64,000 nucleotides of DNA from Combretum micranthum (taxonomy: Eukaryota > Streptophyta > Magnoliopsida > Myrtales > Combretaceae). A program made the translations under genes and the position numbers. Below are positions 10,101 to 23,344 of this stretch, piece after piece; position 1 is the stretch's first letter; each line of letters begins with the position of its first letter. The notes below the pieces were generated by a model that saw only the letters and a program-made list of their open reading frames with translations, searched no databases and had not been told where the DNA came from. The stretch covers positions 1,674,001-1,738,000 of the forward strand of contig JAMXBD010000013.1 in the NCBI GenBank assembly GCA_024138025.1, given 5' to 3'.

Positions 10101-12988
10101 CCTTGCCTTGGACTTAGTTAACCAGGAAAGGTGAAAAGTTTGAATGGAACGAAAGGAGAGAACAGAGTTTTCAAGAACTAAAGAAAAGGTTGATATTAGC
10201 ACTGATATTGATTCTACCTAATGATGCGGATTCTTTTGCCATCTATGGTGACACATCAAAGTGTGGGTCAAGATACGTGTTAGCATGGTTGTTAAATTAG
10301 AGTTTTTACCTAGAATCGCTAAGTGGTCCGTAGAATCGTAACGTATAATCGTAAGATTCTACAACTAATATAAATTTACTTGCAAAAACCATCAATGTAC
10401 TTACTAAACTAATAAAACTTTAAATAAATTATGAAAATAAAGAATTTAGATTAAATTAGTTACATACAACCAAACTTTAAGTTTTACCAATCATAATTCA
10501 AAAATTATTATTAATATATTTAGTGCAATTTCATAATTAAAATAATTATTTTTATATAATGAAGATTCATAATCTACAATTATTAAGATGTATTGCAAAT
10601 CATTTAAATTATCATGTGTGAGTAGCTAGTTTTGTGCAGTTTTTCATGTTCACTATATATTTGCACAAAAAATCAAATTGTTCAAAATATATCAGAGTAT
10701 ATAATATAAAAGAAAATAACTCTCTGAAAAATACAAAAGAAAGGGAAATAAAAGGAAAAAAATTAAAAAAACTAAAATTAAGTTACATTAAGATAAATAT
10801 CAAGAACCAGCCCTAAAAACCCTAAATTTAAATATATTAAATTGATTGCATTTTTGAAGTTCAAATAGAAAAAAAAGTGTAAAATTACAACTTTACGATT
10901 TTACTACAATTCTACTCACGGTTCTATTATCGATTCTACCACCGATTCTATCGATTCTACTTACGATTCTACGAGTCTATTTACGAGTTTACTCAAAAAA
11001 TGATTTTGAATGCGAGTTGAATCGAAATCTCATTATCAACTCATAAACTCGTAGAAACGTACTAGTAGACTCGCGAGTTTGAAAACCATGCGCATTAATG
11101 CAAAGTGGAAAAGTGATTACATATGCGTTAAGATTTAAAGCCACATGGGGAGAATTATTTGATGTATGATTCGAAACTAGCAACTATTGTTTTTTGCTTT
11201 GAAGATATGGCGACACAATTTGTATAGAGAAAAGTGTGAAATCTATACCGATCATAAAAGTTTGAAATACCTTTTCACTCAAAAGGAGTTGAACACGAGA
11301 CAACATAAATGGCTAGAGTTGATCAAGGATTATGACTTAAGCATCAACTATCATCTAGGGAAGGTCAACGTAGTTGTGGATGCTTTGAGTTGTAAGAGCC
11401 ATGGAGAGGTAGTCTCGATGCTAACGGGACTGAAAGAGCTTATCAGAGAGTTTAAAAGGATGAACCTAGAATTTATCTTGCACGATCCAAAAGTTGAGAT
11501 TGCAAATCTAGTTGTAGAACCAACCTCGTTACAAAGGATTAAGGGAGCATAAAAACAAGGTTCAAAGTGTCAAAAGATCATTTAAGGTCTTGCATAAGGA
11601 AACTTTAAAGAGTTTCATGTAGACGGAGAAGAAGTCTTAAATATAAGTAATATGTTATATGTGCCAAATGATACAGCTTTGAAGAAGAAACTTATGCATG
11701 AGGCACATTATTTAGGATATACAATACATCCATATAAAACTAAGACCTATCAAGAGCTTAAAAGTGCATATTGGTGGAATGAAATGGAGAGAGATATAAT
11801 GGTTTTTGTTGCTTAATGTGAGATCTGCAAATGGTGAAGCCTGAACATCAAAGACCATGTGGGCTGTTGCAACCTTTACTTATCCTCGAATGAAAGTGGA
11901 ATAAGATTTTAATGGACTTTATGAGCTCTTTACCAATGACTAATGTTGGTTATGATGGAATATGGGTAGTTGTGGATCAACTTACTAAATCTATTCATTT
12001 TCTACCCATAAATATGATGTGTTCCTTGGAAAAATTGGCACGAATATACATCAAGAAAATTATTATATTGCGTGGTGTGCCAACAAGAATTATTTCAGAT
12101 CAGGACCTAAGGGTTTTTTCAAGGTTTTAGGCTAGTTTATAAAGAGCCATGAGAACTTAGCTAAAGTTCAGCACTGCGTATCATCCTCAAGCAAATGGTC
12201 AAACAGAAAGAACAATATAGACTTTAGAGGATATGTTATGAGCATGTATGCTAAAGTTTAAAGGAAGTTGGGATCTACATTTGCCGCTAGTGGAGTTTGC
12301 ATGCAACAATAGCTATCATTCCAGTATTAAGATGCCACCAAGCTTTATATGGACAAAAGCGCAAGTCACCTTTGTTTTATGATAATTTGGAAAGTGTAGC
12401 CATTGGACTTGAGTTAATATAAGAGGCAGATGATAAAAGTGGCAGTAATCAAATAAAAAATAAAAGAGGCATAAGATTGATAGAAGAGTTAGGCCGATGT
12501 GAAATAAAGGGAGCTTGAGTTTAATGCAAGAGATCATGTGTGTCTTAAGATCAGGCCAATCAAAAGTTTGTATAAAGGACAATTACAAGGGAAGTTGAGC
12601 CAAGGTATGTTAGACCTTTATAAGATATTGTAAAGAGTTGGAAATTTGGCATATCCATTGGCATTTCTACCCAACCTTGCTAATATATATAGTATCTTCC
12701 ATGTATCAGTTTTGTGGAAATATGTACCTAAATTTGATGAGATGGTTACGCTGGAGTATCCTACTTAAGGAAAACTTGACATATGAAACATCCACTACAA
12801 ATCTTAGATTCTAAAGCACAGACTCTTTTGAACAAAGAGATAAGATACGTTAAAGTGTTGTGGGATCCGCAAACTAAAGAGATTACATGGGAATCCGGAG
12901 AGGACATCAGAAAGGTTTATTCATAGTTGTTTGTTGCACTATGTACGTCTTAAGCTTTAAGGACAAAGCTTGTTTTAAAGGAGGACAA
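10101..12988 (+). pseudogene. Tekay-like RNase H, integrase and chromodomain remnant
   Basis: This continues the pol cut at 3136. LTRKGEKFEWN and QSFQELKKRL lead into RNase H (FAIYGDTSK near 10230, then [25 protein letters not shown] at 11187-11552 after a MITE). Integrase zinc and core segments follow (MLYVPND, HEAHYLGY, MDFMSSLPMTNVGYDGIWVVVDQLTKS at 11912-12120). The end (near 12840-12930) reads IRYVKVLWDPQTKEITWES, the degenerate chromodomain of Tekay-type elements. Stops and frameshifts are frequent throughout. Confidence 0.75.
10283..11094. mobile_element. MITE-like insertion with TTA target duplication
   Basis: 812 AT-rich bases interrupt the RNase H frame between its CVL and MQ-GKVITYA segments. 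Flanking TTA is duplicated (10280-10282, 11095-11097). The ends are imperfect inverted repeats: GCATGGTTGTTAAATT on the left against the reverse complement of AATTTGAAAACCATGC-type sequence on the right. The right third is rich in 'cgattcta' repeats. A 3-bp TTA duplication suits the PIF/Harbinger (Tourist) group, but I see no transposase. Confidence 0.6.
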
Positions 12989-15813
12989 TGTAATCCCTGG
13001 GTTTTTTTCCAAAGCATGAGTAAAAAATATTTTTTAAGGAATTAAAATCTTTAATGCTTCGATTAAATATAAACGGTTTAAAAATAATACAAGAACTGGC
13101 AAGGCTTTAGTTAATAATTTAAAGTTTGCTTCTGCAAGTTTTGAAATCTAAATCTTGTTTTTAATTTTTGTGTCTTGAAATAATAGATGTTTTTGTTATA
13201 TATAAATTAATGTTTATTAGATATCATAATCTATTTGTTTTATATACAATAAAGGTTTTGATTTTCATTTCTTATAATTAAATTTTTTCCAAAAGTATTA
13301 TAAATTATTTTGCAAGTTATCCACTATAAGTTTTAAAGCATGTCATGTTGCCCTTTCTTTTAATAAATTTTCTCTCATTAAATGCTAAAATGACAATTTC
13401 CACACCATACCTGTTTTCTTTTACACAAAAGAAAAATAATAGGAGATTTGGAAGTTACACCAACTAAACATCATTGTTTTTAGAATACGAGCACCATATA
13501 TTCGAAATCTACTTTTTCTAACATAATATCTGTTACATACTCAAAATCATTTCTTCAAACCTTCACTTTCCTAACCTTAAAAACTCCAAGAAAGTGTTCA
13601 CAAGCTTTACAACCAGTGTTTTAGAAAGATGGACGTGAAGTGATCTTAAAAAGCACGATGGGTATCTTCATTTGCTTTATTTTCAAAGGTTTTAGAAAAT
13701 ATCTTTATCAAATACACTAGTACATATGCACATTTCACCATTCGCATACGAAATGTCGTTTTTAATAGATGTTATATGTTAAAAAGCTAAAAGGAATCTT
13801 GTTTGCTAAGAAATGATAAAATGAGTAAAAGTTTGCTTTGCGAGTTTGTTTAGGCTTAGAATGTAAAATGTCTGTTAAAAGCTCTGAATAAAACTAACTT
13901 AGCTCATATGAACAAATATGGCATAACATGTAATATAATAGAGTGAACCTACCTTAGAAGCTCCTATGTTGGATCTAGAGGTAGGAATAAGAAGACAAGA
14001 CTCATGTTAAGTCGGTGAGTTGTATAGGTTAATATGTTATCTTTATACGCGTTTTGATGCTAAGATCTGTTATGGAAGAGTTAGCAGTGAAGTGGAGTAA
14101 GTTAGAGGATATTCTGTATGTTGTTGGTGATTGCAACCTAGTTTTGCCCTCAAGGTGGATCATTGATAGGCTTTGCATAAGTGTTGATGGGTAAATTTTA
14201 AGGCATAATATCTATCAAGGGCCAAAATTGAGCCCTCAACTTACCCTGCGATGGACACTGAGAGTTGTTGCAGCTAAAATAAATCAAGTGTTTAGGGCAT
14301 AGCTTCTGTCATGACTTAAATCCGAGCCCTCGACATACCCCACGACAAAAACCGTAAGCCTTTTTAATAGCACAGAACCCCTAATTTGCTAAGGTGCGAC
14401 TTAGTTTTCTAGTTGCGATGTACCCCACGACCCTTTCCTAAGCTACCGTCGACTCAAACTATCATGTAAGCTTTAAGAACCACATAAGTTAAAAAGTTTA
14501 TAACGATAATCTAAGACACGTAAGCTTTGATAAGAGTTCTTTCTCTCTTATATGTATGATAATATATGCTTGTTGTTCTATAGGAACCATAAACCAAGAT
14601 CCAAAGTTTCTAGTAGACTACCATAATCTCTATGTAGGATGCACAAGTGAGTGACTTGAATCTTATCACGGTATTGTGCTTGTAATGTAGCTGCACCTGC
14701 CTCTATGTAAATGTAACTGCTTATGTATGGGGATGGAAAAAATGTGTGATGTATGGTGCTTGAATGTGTGATAAGCTTTAATATTAGAAGTGGTAACAAA
14801 CTTCTTGTTGTTGATGTGTAATGAATATTGATGATTGTTTGAATATTGTATGATCGCCAATGACTTGATCTAAGTCTTATCCGACCCTTAATCTAAAATA
14901 GATGTGCATTACACGATAGCACAGTAAATTAACACGGTACCCATGTCTCATATTAATATTCCAATTCCACGGTAATGCCTTGTCACACTGGTGAGCTTAG
15001 TTAGGGTTATCATAAGGTTGTTAACCCTACGGGAAATAAGCAGACACCGAAGGACGTCGCTTGTGTTGGAGTTGGCTTTCAGGGTGTTAATACTTGATAG
15101 AGTTTTTTGAGGTTTTGAGGACACACACACACATGTATATACTAAGTAAATTTGGAAAAGAAAAAAAATTCTCCATCCTTAGTTTTCAGTCTCTCCTGGG
15201 CATGGACTACTCAAGCTGGTCCTTCAACCCCAAGATAGGGTATAAATCTCCATTGGTTTGGATTCCAGTCATTTGAATTGTGCGTTTCATATGATTGAGT
15301 GTGGCATCGCATATGGTTGAAACTAAAACTTCTATGGCATTTGTTTGAAGTGTGATCTAATCATGTTATCTCACTGAGCTGTGGTGTGCTTACGCTCCTA
15401 CAGATTTATGTGATTTCAAGAATCCATAGAGTTTATCCATGTTAGAGGTGAATGGATGCAGTAGACTTCAAGGGAAACACTAGGGCTCGAATGAGAGCTA
15501 GATGTCGTTCCTTTTGTATAGGATCATTTGATACATGTCGATCTTTTTGTGTAAGTTGTAAGGTTAAGTTTGGAAGCCTATCCTAAGTTTTATGTAAGGA
15601 AATATGCTATAAACAACTTATATGTATGTGAAATTTCTTATCTTGATAACCTCGTAATCCTATTTTAATTGTCCACGCCACAGAGTGTCTTATTAGTTTG
15701 ATGCCCGTAGAATTTTCTTGAAAGGCCCTGTTTGGCTCATTTAAATATGGTGATTTTTTATTTGTTGCAAAGAGGGCGTTAATACTACTACGGTGCCCTA
15801 TGGGGGTATGACA
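12989..15813 (+). repeat. Probable 3' LTR of the Tekay-like element
   Basis: Immediately after the chromodomain a purine tract (AAAGGAGGACAA) precedes TGTAATCCCTGGG, a typical LTR start for Tekay/Del elements. A matching end, GGGGGTATGACA, occurs at 15813, giving a 2.8-kb LTR; long LTRs are usual in this group. It holds no coding frame. The 5' LTR is outside the window, so the right boundary is a judgement from sequence style. Confidence 0.5.
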
Positions 15814-17450
15814 ATATATTAACATGTGATGTCAAAAAAATGAAAAAAGAACTCCTAACCTTTATTTTCCAACAACGTCGTAACCTACTATTGGTCATAT
15901 AGGTATTTTTCATTTTGCTAAACTATTACCCTTGCTCATTTCTTATTGTTAAACTCATGTTTAAGGATGAAAAATGCACGATCACCCTACCTTAGAGCTA
16001 TTGGTACATATATATACATATTGTTTGTTTCATTCTTTTTCATTTTTTACATTTGTAGGAGTGTTTGGGAGTTTTACCTTGAATTTATGAGGTGGTTTAA
16101 CACCACCTCTCCCTTTGTGTAGATGGACTAAACCTAGAAAGAAAAGAAGGAGAAAAATGACTCGTTATACCTTGAAATATCTACACACAAGAACCTTTAG
16201 AGAATTGATAATTTCCTTACCTTAAATTAGTGAGGCATAGAACCTTAGCATCTTATCTTAAAAGTTTGCTCACTTGATGATCTTGGTTTGTTATTCTTGG
16301 TGGGATATTGTGGAGAAATTATGTTGAATATGTGTGTACACGTGTTTGTGTCTCGGTTCTTAAGGGCTGACGGTAATAGGAAAGAGAAGGGGATAAAGGA
16401 GTGTGTTGTTTTGGTTTTAAGTAACTTAATTTGCTAAGAGGGAAGATCATGTCATAAATCCCCTTAGATTACTCCTTTGTAGCATTTATTATTTTTACTT
16501 GCCTTTGTACTTGTTAAATGGTTCTACCCAACAATAGGATGCAATTTGGATCGTGAATAAATTCTTGAAAACCGGTGTCAAAACACTTGATCATGGTTGG
16601 ATTTTTCTCATTCGACTAGTAGTTAGGGTGTTTTAATTTATATAAGACAAAGTCTATAGTTTTGAGTTGATATGTACGGTTTTATGTTGTGCGAACGAGT
16701 AATGCTAGAGTTTTTGGCTGATATGAGTAATAGTCGTATATTTAGGTTTTTAGCTCAATATCAAGTCCTGTCGGGTATAATACATGCTTTGTGATTTGTC
16801 TTTAAGCTATTGTTCACTATTTGATAAACAATATTAATGAGTTGGTTCATTTTAAGATTTTTGTTTTATCTAATTATCGTTTCTCAAGAAAAGAAAAAAT
16901 TTCAGGGGTTTACATTATTAAGTACCAAATTTTGTCAATATCTAGTATTTTGGTTCATATATGGCAAATTTTTCGTCCATATATGGTATTTTGGTCCATA
17001 TACGGTATTTTTCTATTTGTATTTGATACTTTTAGTTCATATTTCATACTTCCATTCATATATGATGCTTATAGCGAGTATCAACATTTATCTGTAGTTG
17101 ATGCTTTTCATTTATATCTCTTATATGATCCATATGTGTTGCTTCAAACAAGTTCCAACTTTAGTTTATACGTAGTAGTTACGTCCCTATTTGCTATATC
17201 ATCAGTATTTAGCATTTCATTACATGTGATACTTTATTCCCATATCGGATATGATACTTAGATCATTAAATAAGATCGTGTTTTACATGGCCTTGACTTG
17301 TGGTAATAACTTCCCATTAAACCATAAACATATTACATTTAAGAGAATAAGGATTCTTAGGAGCCTTTGAAAAATATTGTTTTTAGAAAAAAGACCAAAT
17401 AAGCTAGGAAAAGTTTATGTTAAATAAAGAATGCTTACTCACCCATATAA
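15814..17450. other. AT-rich intergenic stretch, nothing identified
   Basis: No gene, RNA or transposon ends recognised. At 16930-17060 there are loose tandem copies of a 'tatggtattttggtccatata' phrase, which produce a spurious 146-codon frame of low complexity. Confidence 0.5.
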
Positions 17451-17469
17451 CTTACATTAAATAGATAAA

Positions 17470-18930
17470 TACAACATTACAGGCCTAGAAAACCCAAAAA
17501 ATTACAAATTAGAACAGTACAGAATAATTAGGATCCTTGTAGAAAAAGGACAATCGGTACCAGAAGAAATACAAGAAGTTACAATTCTGGATCAGAACCT
17601 AAATACTGAATTACAAACAGAACACATTTAGATACTAAATCACAAGTAGATTTACCACCTTTAGACTTTCAAGAACCATAAACCACAGAAGAAATTACAG
17701 AAGAAGTAAGGAAATTGGAAGAAAGTGGAAGATTACAACAAATTACAGACTTAATGGAAACCATGCCTTCACCTTCAGCACCACAGCTTGGAACAACACC
17801 ACCAATATCACCAGCATCTAAACCACATAAAGGACAAATTTTTACATAAAGACATGCTAATGTAATAGGACAACTTCTTAAACAACCATACTTTAATTAC
17901 GGAGAGTTAAGCATAGAAAGAACACCATTAGGAAGAAGACTACCACTAGAAATACAGCCAGAAGATTTGATAGACCATGGTAGAATATTGAATATACCTG
18001 CACACGATATACAAAGATGGCCACAAATCATTAGATATTGGGAACAGATGGTTACTAGAGAATGGGAAACTAGTAATATACCCTGAGAAGCTACTGTAAT
18101 GTACAATTATTTGGAAAATTTTTAGGAGAAAGTATAAGAGCAATGTGGAAAGAATACAAGAGAAGATGACCACAAGATTTTGTTGCTGATATAGAATTAG
18201 GAGCTAACCCTTACAATTTTACTAATAAGGTAACATATTTACTGCTATCCACCCAACCAAACACATATCATACTCAAAGGGACCAAATGGATGCAATGAG
18301 ATTTTTGGAACAATTACATATTAGAAACTGGAGATACATAAAACCTTATTTAAATGATTTCTTTTACTATTGTAATTTAGCAGGATGTTATTATGAACCA
18401 ATTGTTACTGATAAAGTACTTTTAAAATTACTAGGAGCCCTAAGACAAGAGATGTACAAAAATTTTAAAGAGATAATAGAACCAAAGTTAGTTAATACTC
18501 CCATATTGAACCATTTAGGAACCATAATATAGTACATAATTAGATTTTTAGTAGAAAAATGTACAAACATACAAATTACAAGATAACTTAAAGGAGAATA
18601 TAGTTACTGTGAACAGATTTAAATACCACGGGTTTATGGATTAAGAAGGGAAAGACAAAGAACAAGAAGGAATAATAGGTATAAAAGAAATAAAAATGAC
18701 AAGCAAGTTTACAGACCTATAAAGAAATACTATAAAAGACAAAGTGATGCAAGAGTACCATTCCTAGATAAGGAAAAGCATGTTAGAAAGTATAGCAAAA
18801 GAAGAGTTTACAAAAATAAATTAACTTGTTTGCATGTAGAGAAGAAGGACATCTGTCAAGAGACTGTTCTAAAAGACATAATTTACATGATAAAAGAGTC
18901 ATGGTAGTAAATTGCCTAGAAGAAGACTTA
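17470..18930 (+). pseudogene. Pararetrovirus coat protein-like region
   Basis: A proline-rich stretch near 17760-17830 is followed by a coat-type domain, best preserved at 18287-18532 (81 aa; ends KLLGALRQEMYKNF, comparable to the zinc-knuckle-proximal helix region of caulimovirid coat proteins). A Lys/Arg-rich tract follows (18640-18820), then a Cys-His knuckle near 18830-18880 whose frame is disturbed by a small indel. Several in-frame stops (for example near 17850, 18087, 18530) interrupt it. Assignment rests on position and domain style. Confidence 0.6.
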
Positions 18931-19507
18931 ATAGCAATATATGACCAAATGAGTGAAACAGAGACTGTATATAGTATAGTAACAGTAGAATAAAATGTAT
19001 TAGAATAAAATGTTAATAATATTAATAGTGATAAAGAAGAAAAACCTTTTGTTACGGATTTACTAAGAAAAGAAAACCCTAAGTACAGAAACCCAAAAGA
19101 AATATTGGATGTTATAAATGAGTTGGACAAATTAAACCTTACAAAAAATGAAGGAATAGGAGGATATGTAGAGGTATAAACAAGTTGTGAACATAATTAG
19201 GTACACGAATCAGGATCAGATGATCATCCATGTAAATACTGTCTTATATACCCTCATATCACATTAGATCTAGGTGTAAAAACTGTCAGACAGAAAGTTG
19301 TAAAAAATGTCTTGACTTACAAGGAGAAAAATATGAATTACTTAATAAGAATAGTAATTATAATAGAGGGAACATGAATTCGGACTTAATAGAAACAAGA
19401 ATACTTATAATAGAAGAAAGGGTAGATAGGCTGGAAGAATTACAAAAGAAGACAAAAGTAAAAACACATTAATACAAGAAGACGAAATCTTTTTAGAAGA
19501 AAATAAA

Positions 19508-19867
19508 ATGGTCAAGACTTGCATAAACAGAGAAATAGATGAGAAATTAGGATTACAAATTACAAATATGACGATAAAAGTAAGATTTATAGTAGGAACT
19601 GAAGTTTTAGAAACAGAAGCACTCATAGACATAGGACACACAAATAACTTAATAGACAAAAAGATAATACCAAAAGAATGGATTATAGAGATATTAGGAA
19701 AACACTATATCAAAGCCGAACAAATGGATGGTAAGCTTTTTGAATATTGCGAGATACTTACTGATCATTTTATAGAAATAGAAACTGAAGAAGGATGGAC
19801 TTACAAATTTAAGAGCTCTAGAACTTATGTAAGATATATGACTTTAAAAGGCATGTATGTATTTTAG
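19508..19867 (+). pseudogene. Pararetrovirus aspartic protease
   Basis: A 119-aa open segment contains a retropepsin-like core with an Asp-Ile-Gly triplet where Asp-Thr/Ser-Gly is normal (around residues 42-44), preceded by a hydrophobic strand and followed by a Thr-Asn-Asn-Leu-Ile context usual for caulimovirid proteases. It lies between the coat region and RT, as in viral polyproteins. The changed active-site residue and the short frame indicate decay. Confidence 0.65.
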
Positions 19868-20219
19868 GATTACAATTTATTGTAAATGACAGATTAGGAA
19901 TGATAATTATAAAAAGAGGAGTTACTTTTTTAACAAGAGAAACACCTAGGCTTATGGATAATTGTAAATGTGATAAAATAGGAAAATGTAAAACAAAAAG
20001 AACAAAAACAAAAGACAAAAAGGAGGAAGGAGACTCAGTAGATGGAGAGCTATTTACATAATTTTTAGAAAACTTTGATAATTTAGAAATAGAAACAAAA
20101 TATATAAAATGTAACTCTGTTTACAATTTAATAGAAACAGGAAAAATAGAAATAGACATGATACTAAGTAAAATAGAAAAGGAAGAAATAATTGGTAATG
20201 ACTCAATAAAATTATGGAA

Positions 20220-21547
20220 TAGAAATAAGATAGAATGTGAATTAAAGATAATAAATCTAGATAGTTTGCCATAACATAGGTAGAGATGATTTTAAAATAC
20301 ATATTAATGAGTTATTAAGAATAGGAGTCATAAGAAGATCAGATGGTCCACATAGAAGCCTTGCTTATATAGTTAGAAAACATAGTGAAATGGTTAGAGG
20401 AAAAAGTAGAATGGTAATAGATTACAGGAAATTAAACAACAATACAGAAACTAATGGATACAATATACCAGATAAAACATACTTACTCAATAGAATACAG
20501 AATTGTCATGTTTTTAGCAAATTTGATTGTAAATCGGGATTTTAGCAAGTTAAAATGAAAAAAGAATCTATACCTTAGATTGCATTTACTTGCCCCTTAA
20601 GACATTTTGAATGGCTAGCTATGCCTTTTGGATTAAAAAATGGGCCAGCAATTTTCCAAAGAAAAATGGATGCTATTTTTGATAAATATCCTTTTGTTTG
20701 TGTATATCCTTTTGTTGTGTATATATAAATGATATTTTTATTTTTTCAAAAAATGAGAAAGAACATACTACTCATTTGAAATAAGTACTTACATAATTTC
20801 AAAATAATGGAGTAATTGTCAGTCAAAAGAAAATACAGTTTTACAAAAAAAATATAGAATTTCTAGGAGTAGATATAGGAAATGGAAAAATAAGGTTACG
20901 GCAACACATAGCTAAAAAGTTTTTGGAATTTACAGAAATAAATGACAAAAAGAAGTTATAGCAATTTTTAGGACTTATAAATTATGCTAGACCTTTTATC
21001 AAGAATCTAGGAAAGTAGACTAAATTACTTTATAAAAAGACTCACACTTTTGCAAAATTAGATAAAATAGAATTACAATTAATAGAAAAAGTAAAATCTC
21101 TATCTAAAGAGTTATCAGAATTAAGATTACCCATAGATACAGATTTTTTAATTGTAGAAACAGATGGTTGTGAAAATAGATGGGAAGTTGTACTGATTAG
21201 AAAACCCCATTAATATTCTTTGAAAAAATAAGAAGAGATTTGTAGATACAATAGTGGCAAATTTAAAGAAAAAGGACTGAAAAGTAGTATAGACATGGAA
21301 TTAATGGTTGTTCTATGTGGACTAAACTCTTTGAGCTTATTTTTTATTAATAAAAAGGAGATATTAGTCAGAACAGACTGTGAAGCTATTGTTAAGTTTT
21401 ACAAGAAAAGAAATGAAAAAAGTATATCACAGAAAAGATGGGTCAAATTTACTGATAAACAAATGATGTAATGTTGAATCTGAACACATAAAAGGAAAAG
21501 ATAATGATTTGCCTGATCTCTTGAGCAGGTACATCAACAATAGATAA
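20220..21547 (+). pseudogene. Pararetrovirus reverse transcriptase and RNase H
   Basis: RT signatures include RMVIDYRKLN (near 20410), FSKFDCKSGF (near 20520) and AMPFGLKNGPAIF (near 20620). The catalytic YxDD area near 20715 is interrupted by a stop. Many TAG and TGA stops follow. RNase H is marked by an ETDGC segment near 21160, and the polyprotein end by DLPDLLSRY near 21515. These are caulimovirid rather than Gypsy motif variants, and no integrase follows. Confidence 0.8.
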
Positions 21548-21899
21548 TAGGTACGGGATTCTTAGAGATTTACAGCGACAAAAAGAGTTACAGGAATCTC
21601 AATCTTCCCAATTCTTATCTCAAACCTCTCAATACTCATAAGAAAACCTTTCATTCCCTTACAGACTACCTTTTCTCACTTTACTTACACCTTTTCAAAA
21701 GAAAATCAGACTTATTGGAAATGAGCTAGTAAAAAACTATTTTCCTCCGATCGAAAAAATGATGTTTGTGGACATCGAGTTACTGATCCCAGGCCAAAAT
21801 CCAAAAAACACACAAGCCTTTAAACACCCTAAAATTAATGAAACAAATATTACAGTTGAACAAAAAACACTGATAGATGCTGTTTAGGGACTACAAAAC

Positions 21900-23118
21900 T
21901 TGGATAAAAACAAGGTAAGAGTGTGCTTGGAATTACTGAATTACATGGAGATGAACAATATCAACACTGGATTACATACTGGCTTACACATAACAAAAAA
22001 CAAAAAGTATTACTGTTATGTTGTTATAAAAGAATTCAATCTTGGAATTTACAAAAATTGGATCTATGCAAAAGCTCAAGTTGAAAATTACATTTGACCA
22101 GTTTGTGCGAGGATGTCATTCTTTACAAGAAGCAATAGAATTATCGGAAACTGAACTTAGATACAGTGATTTTGGAGTTGAACCTTGTTTAGCTTCAGAA
22201 TTCAAAAGAGAAAGAGACACTGAGTTACTAAAAGTCAAAAATGAAAAAGTTGAAAAATGGCTGACTTATAGACAACTTAGCTATAGACACTGTTTACAAT
22301 CTAATATAAACAAAGAAGAGGCTTTCGAGAAAACAAAGAGTTGCATTTTCTTCAATAGAATGAATTTTGTTGAAAAATTACCAAAAAGAGCAAGAACAGC
22401 TATTACTTCCCATTCCTGCAACAAATTTTGGAAGCCTTTTTTTATGTTTCAAGAATATGCAAAAAATCATGCAAAAGATGAATACATATTTACTTGTGAC
22501 TATTACTACAATCATAAAGGAGAAGTTGATTACATCATTTACAAAATAAACATCTGCCTTGACACCTCTGACCCCCTCTACATAGAAGGATATGGATTTA
22601 CTGAATAAACTCTCCTGGACTATGGATTACTGGAAAACGTTTATGGACAACCTTAGAAATTCTTGGACTTTGAATTTAGAACATCAATAAAAGAGGTTGT
22701 ATGTACAATAAAAGGAGAAATTGACACTTGTGAGAAGAGCAAGACCTTGAAAATAAAAATGAATATCAAGAGCATTCCACCAGAATGGCTAACTTTTGAC
22801 ATTAGGCTTGCTAGTCACAACATGAAAATAAATGGTATATATGAACTTACTTACCCTACTTAAGAAATAAAGACATGTGAAAAACCAATAGAATTACAGA
22901 TAAAAAACTGGATAGCTTGTGCAATTGCCCATACAACCACACTACCATTCAAAGAAAATTACTTGATTTACCAATCACAGATTTATAATATCTTTTCCTC
23001 TCATAACATGATAATATGGAGAAACATAAACACCAACTACTCTATGAAGGCTGAAGTTTATGAAGAAGACGCCTCAATCATGGAAGAAATAAATCAATAT
23101 GAAAAATCAAAAGACTAG
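21900..23118 (+). pseudogene. Viroplasmin/translational transactivator-like region
   Basis: The first segment (21900-22097) has the caulimovirus viroplasmin signature: paired aromatic residues, Val-Val, then a LGIYKNW core. A one-base shift near 22085 moves the frame, which then runs from 22042 to 22608 with a SLQEAIE segment matching the end of that RNase-H-like fold. The same frame stays readable to 23118 across three isolated stops (near 22606, 22654, 22861), so the original protein was about 400 residues, a normal transactivator size. In viruses this protein forms inclusion bodies and aids reinitiation of translation. The C-terminal part is recognised only by frame continuity. Confidence 0.6.
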
Positions 23119-23335
23119 AATTAATGACAAGACTTGCAAGAACAGTTACATATAGGAGGACAAACACTGACAGATAAGACATGTAGGAACAGTTACAGAA
23201 TAGTTCTCAAATAGTTGTAAACAGTTGTTTTCCTTTTTTTCCTTTTTCTTACAAATTTTGTATACCCCTTATACCCCTGAAAGATAGGATAACTGGAAAA
23301 ATAGAAATAGGCTTCTCTATTCTTTTATAAATAGA

Positions 23336-23344
23336 TGGAAGCTC
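23336..23344 (+). promoter_or_regulatory. TATA box of the pararetrovirus intergenic promoter
   Basis: TATAAATAG lies about 220 bp downstream of the last viral frame, where the pregenomic RNA promoter of caulimovirids sits. No downstream initiator-tRNA primer site was found, so the leader is incomplete or mutated. Confidence 0.45.

Noticed and set aside
16821..17261. 146-codon plus-strand frame
   Set aside because: Low-complexity translation rich in Tyr, Phe, Ile and Ser arising from short AT-rich tandem phrases; no domain and no gene context.
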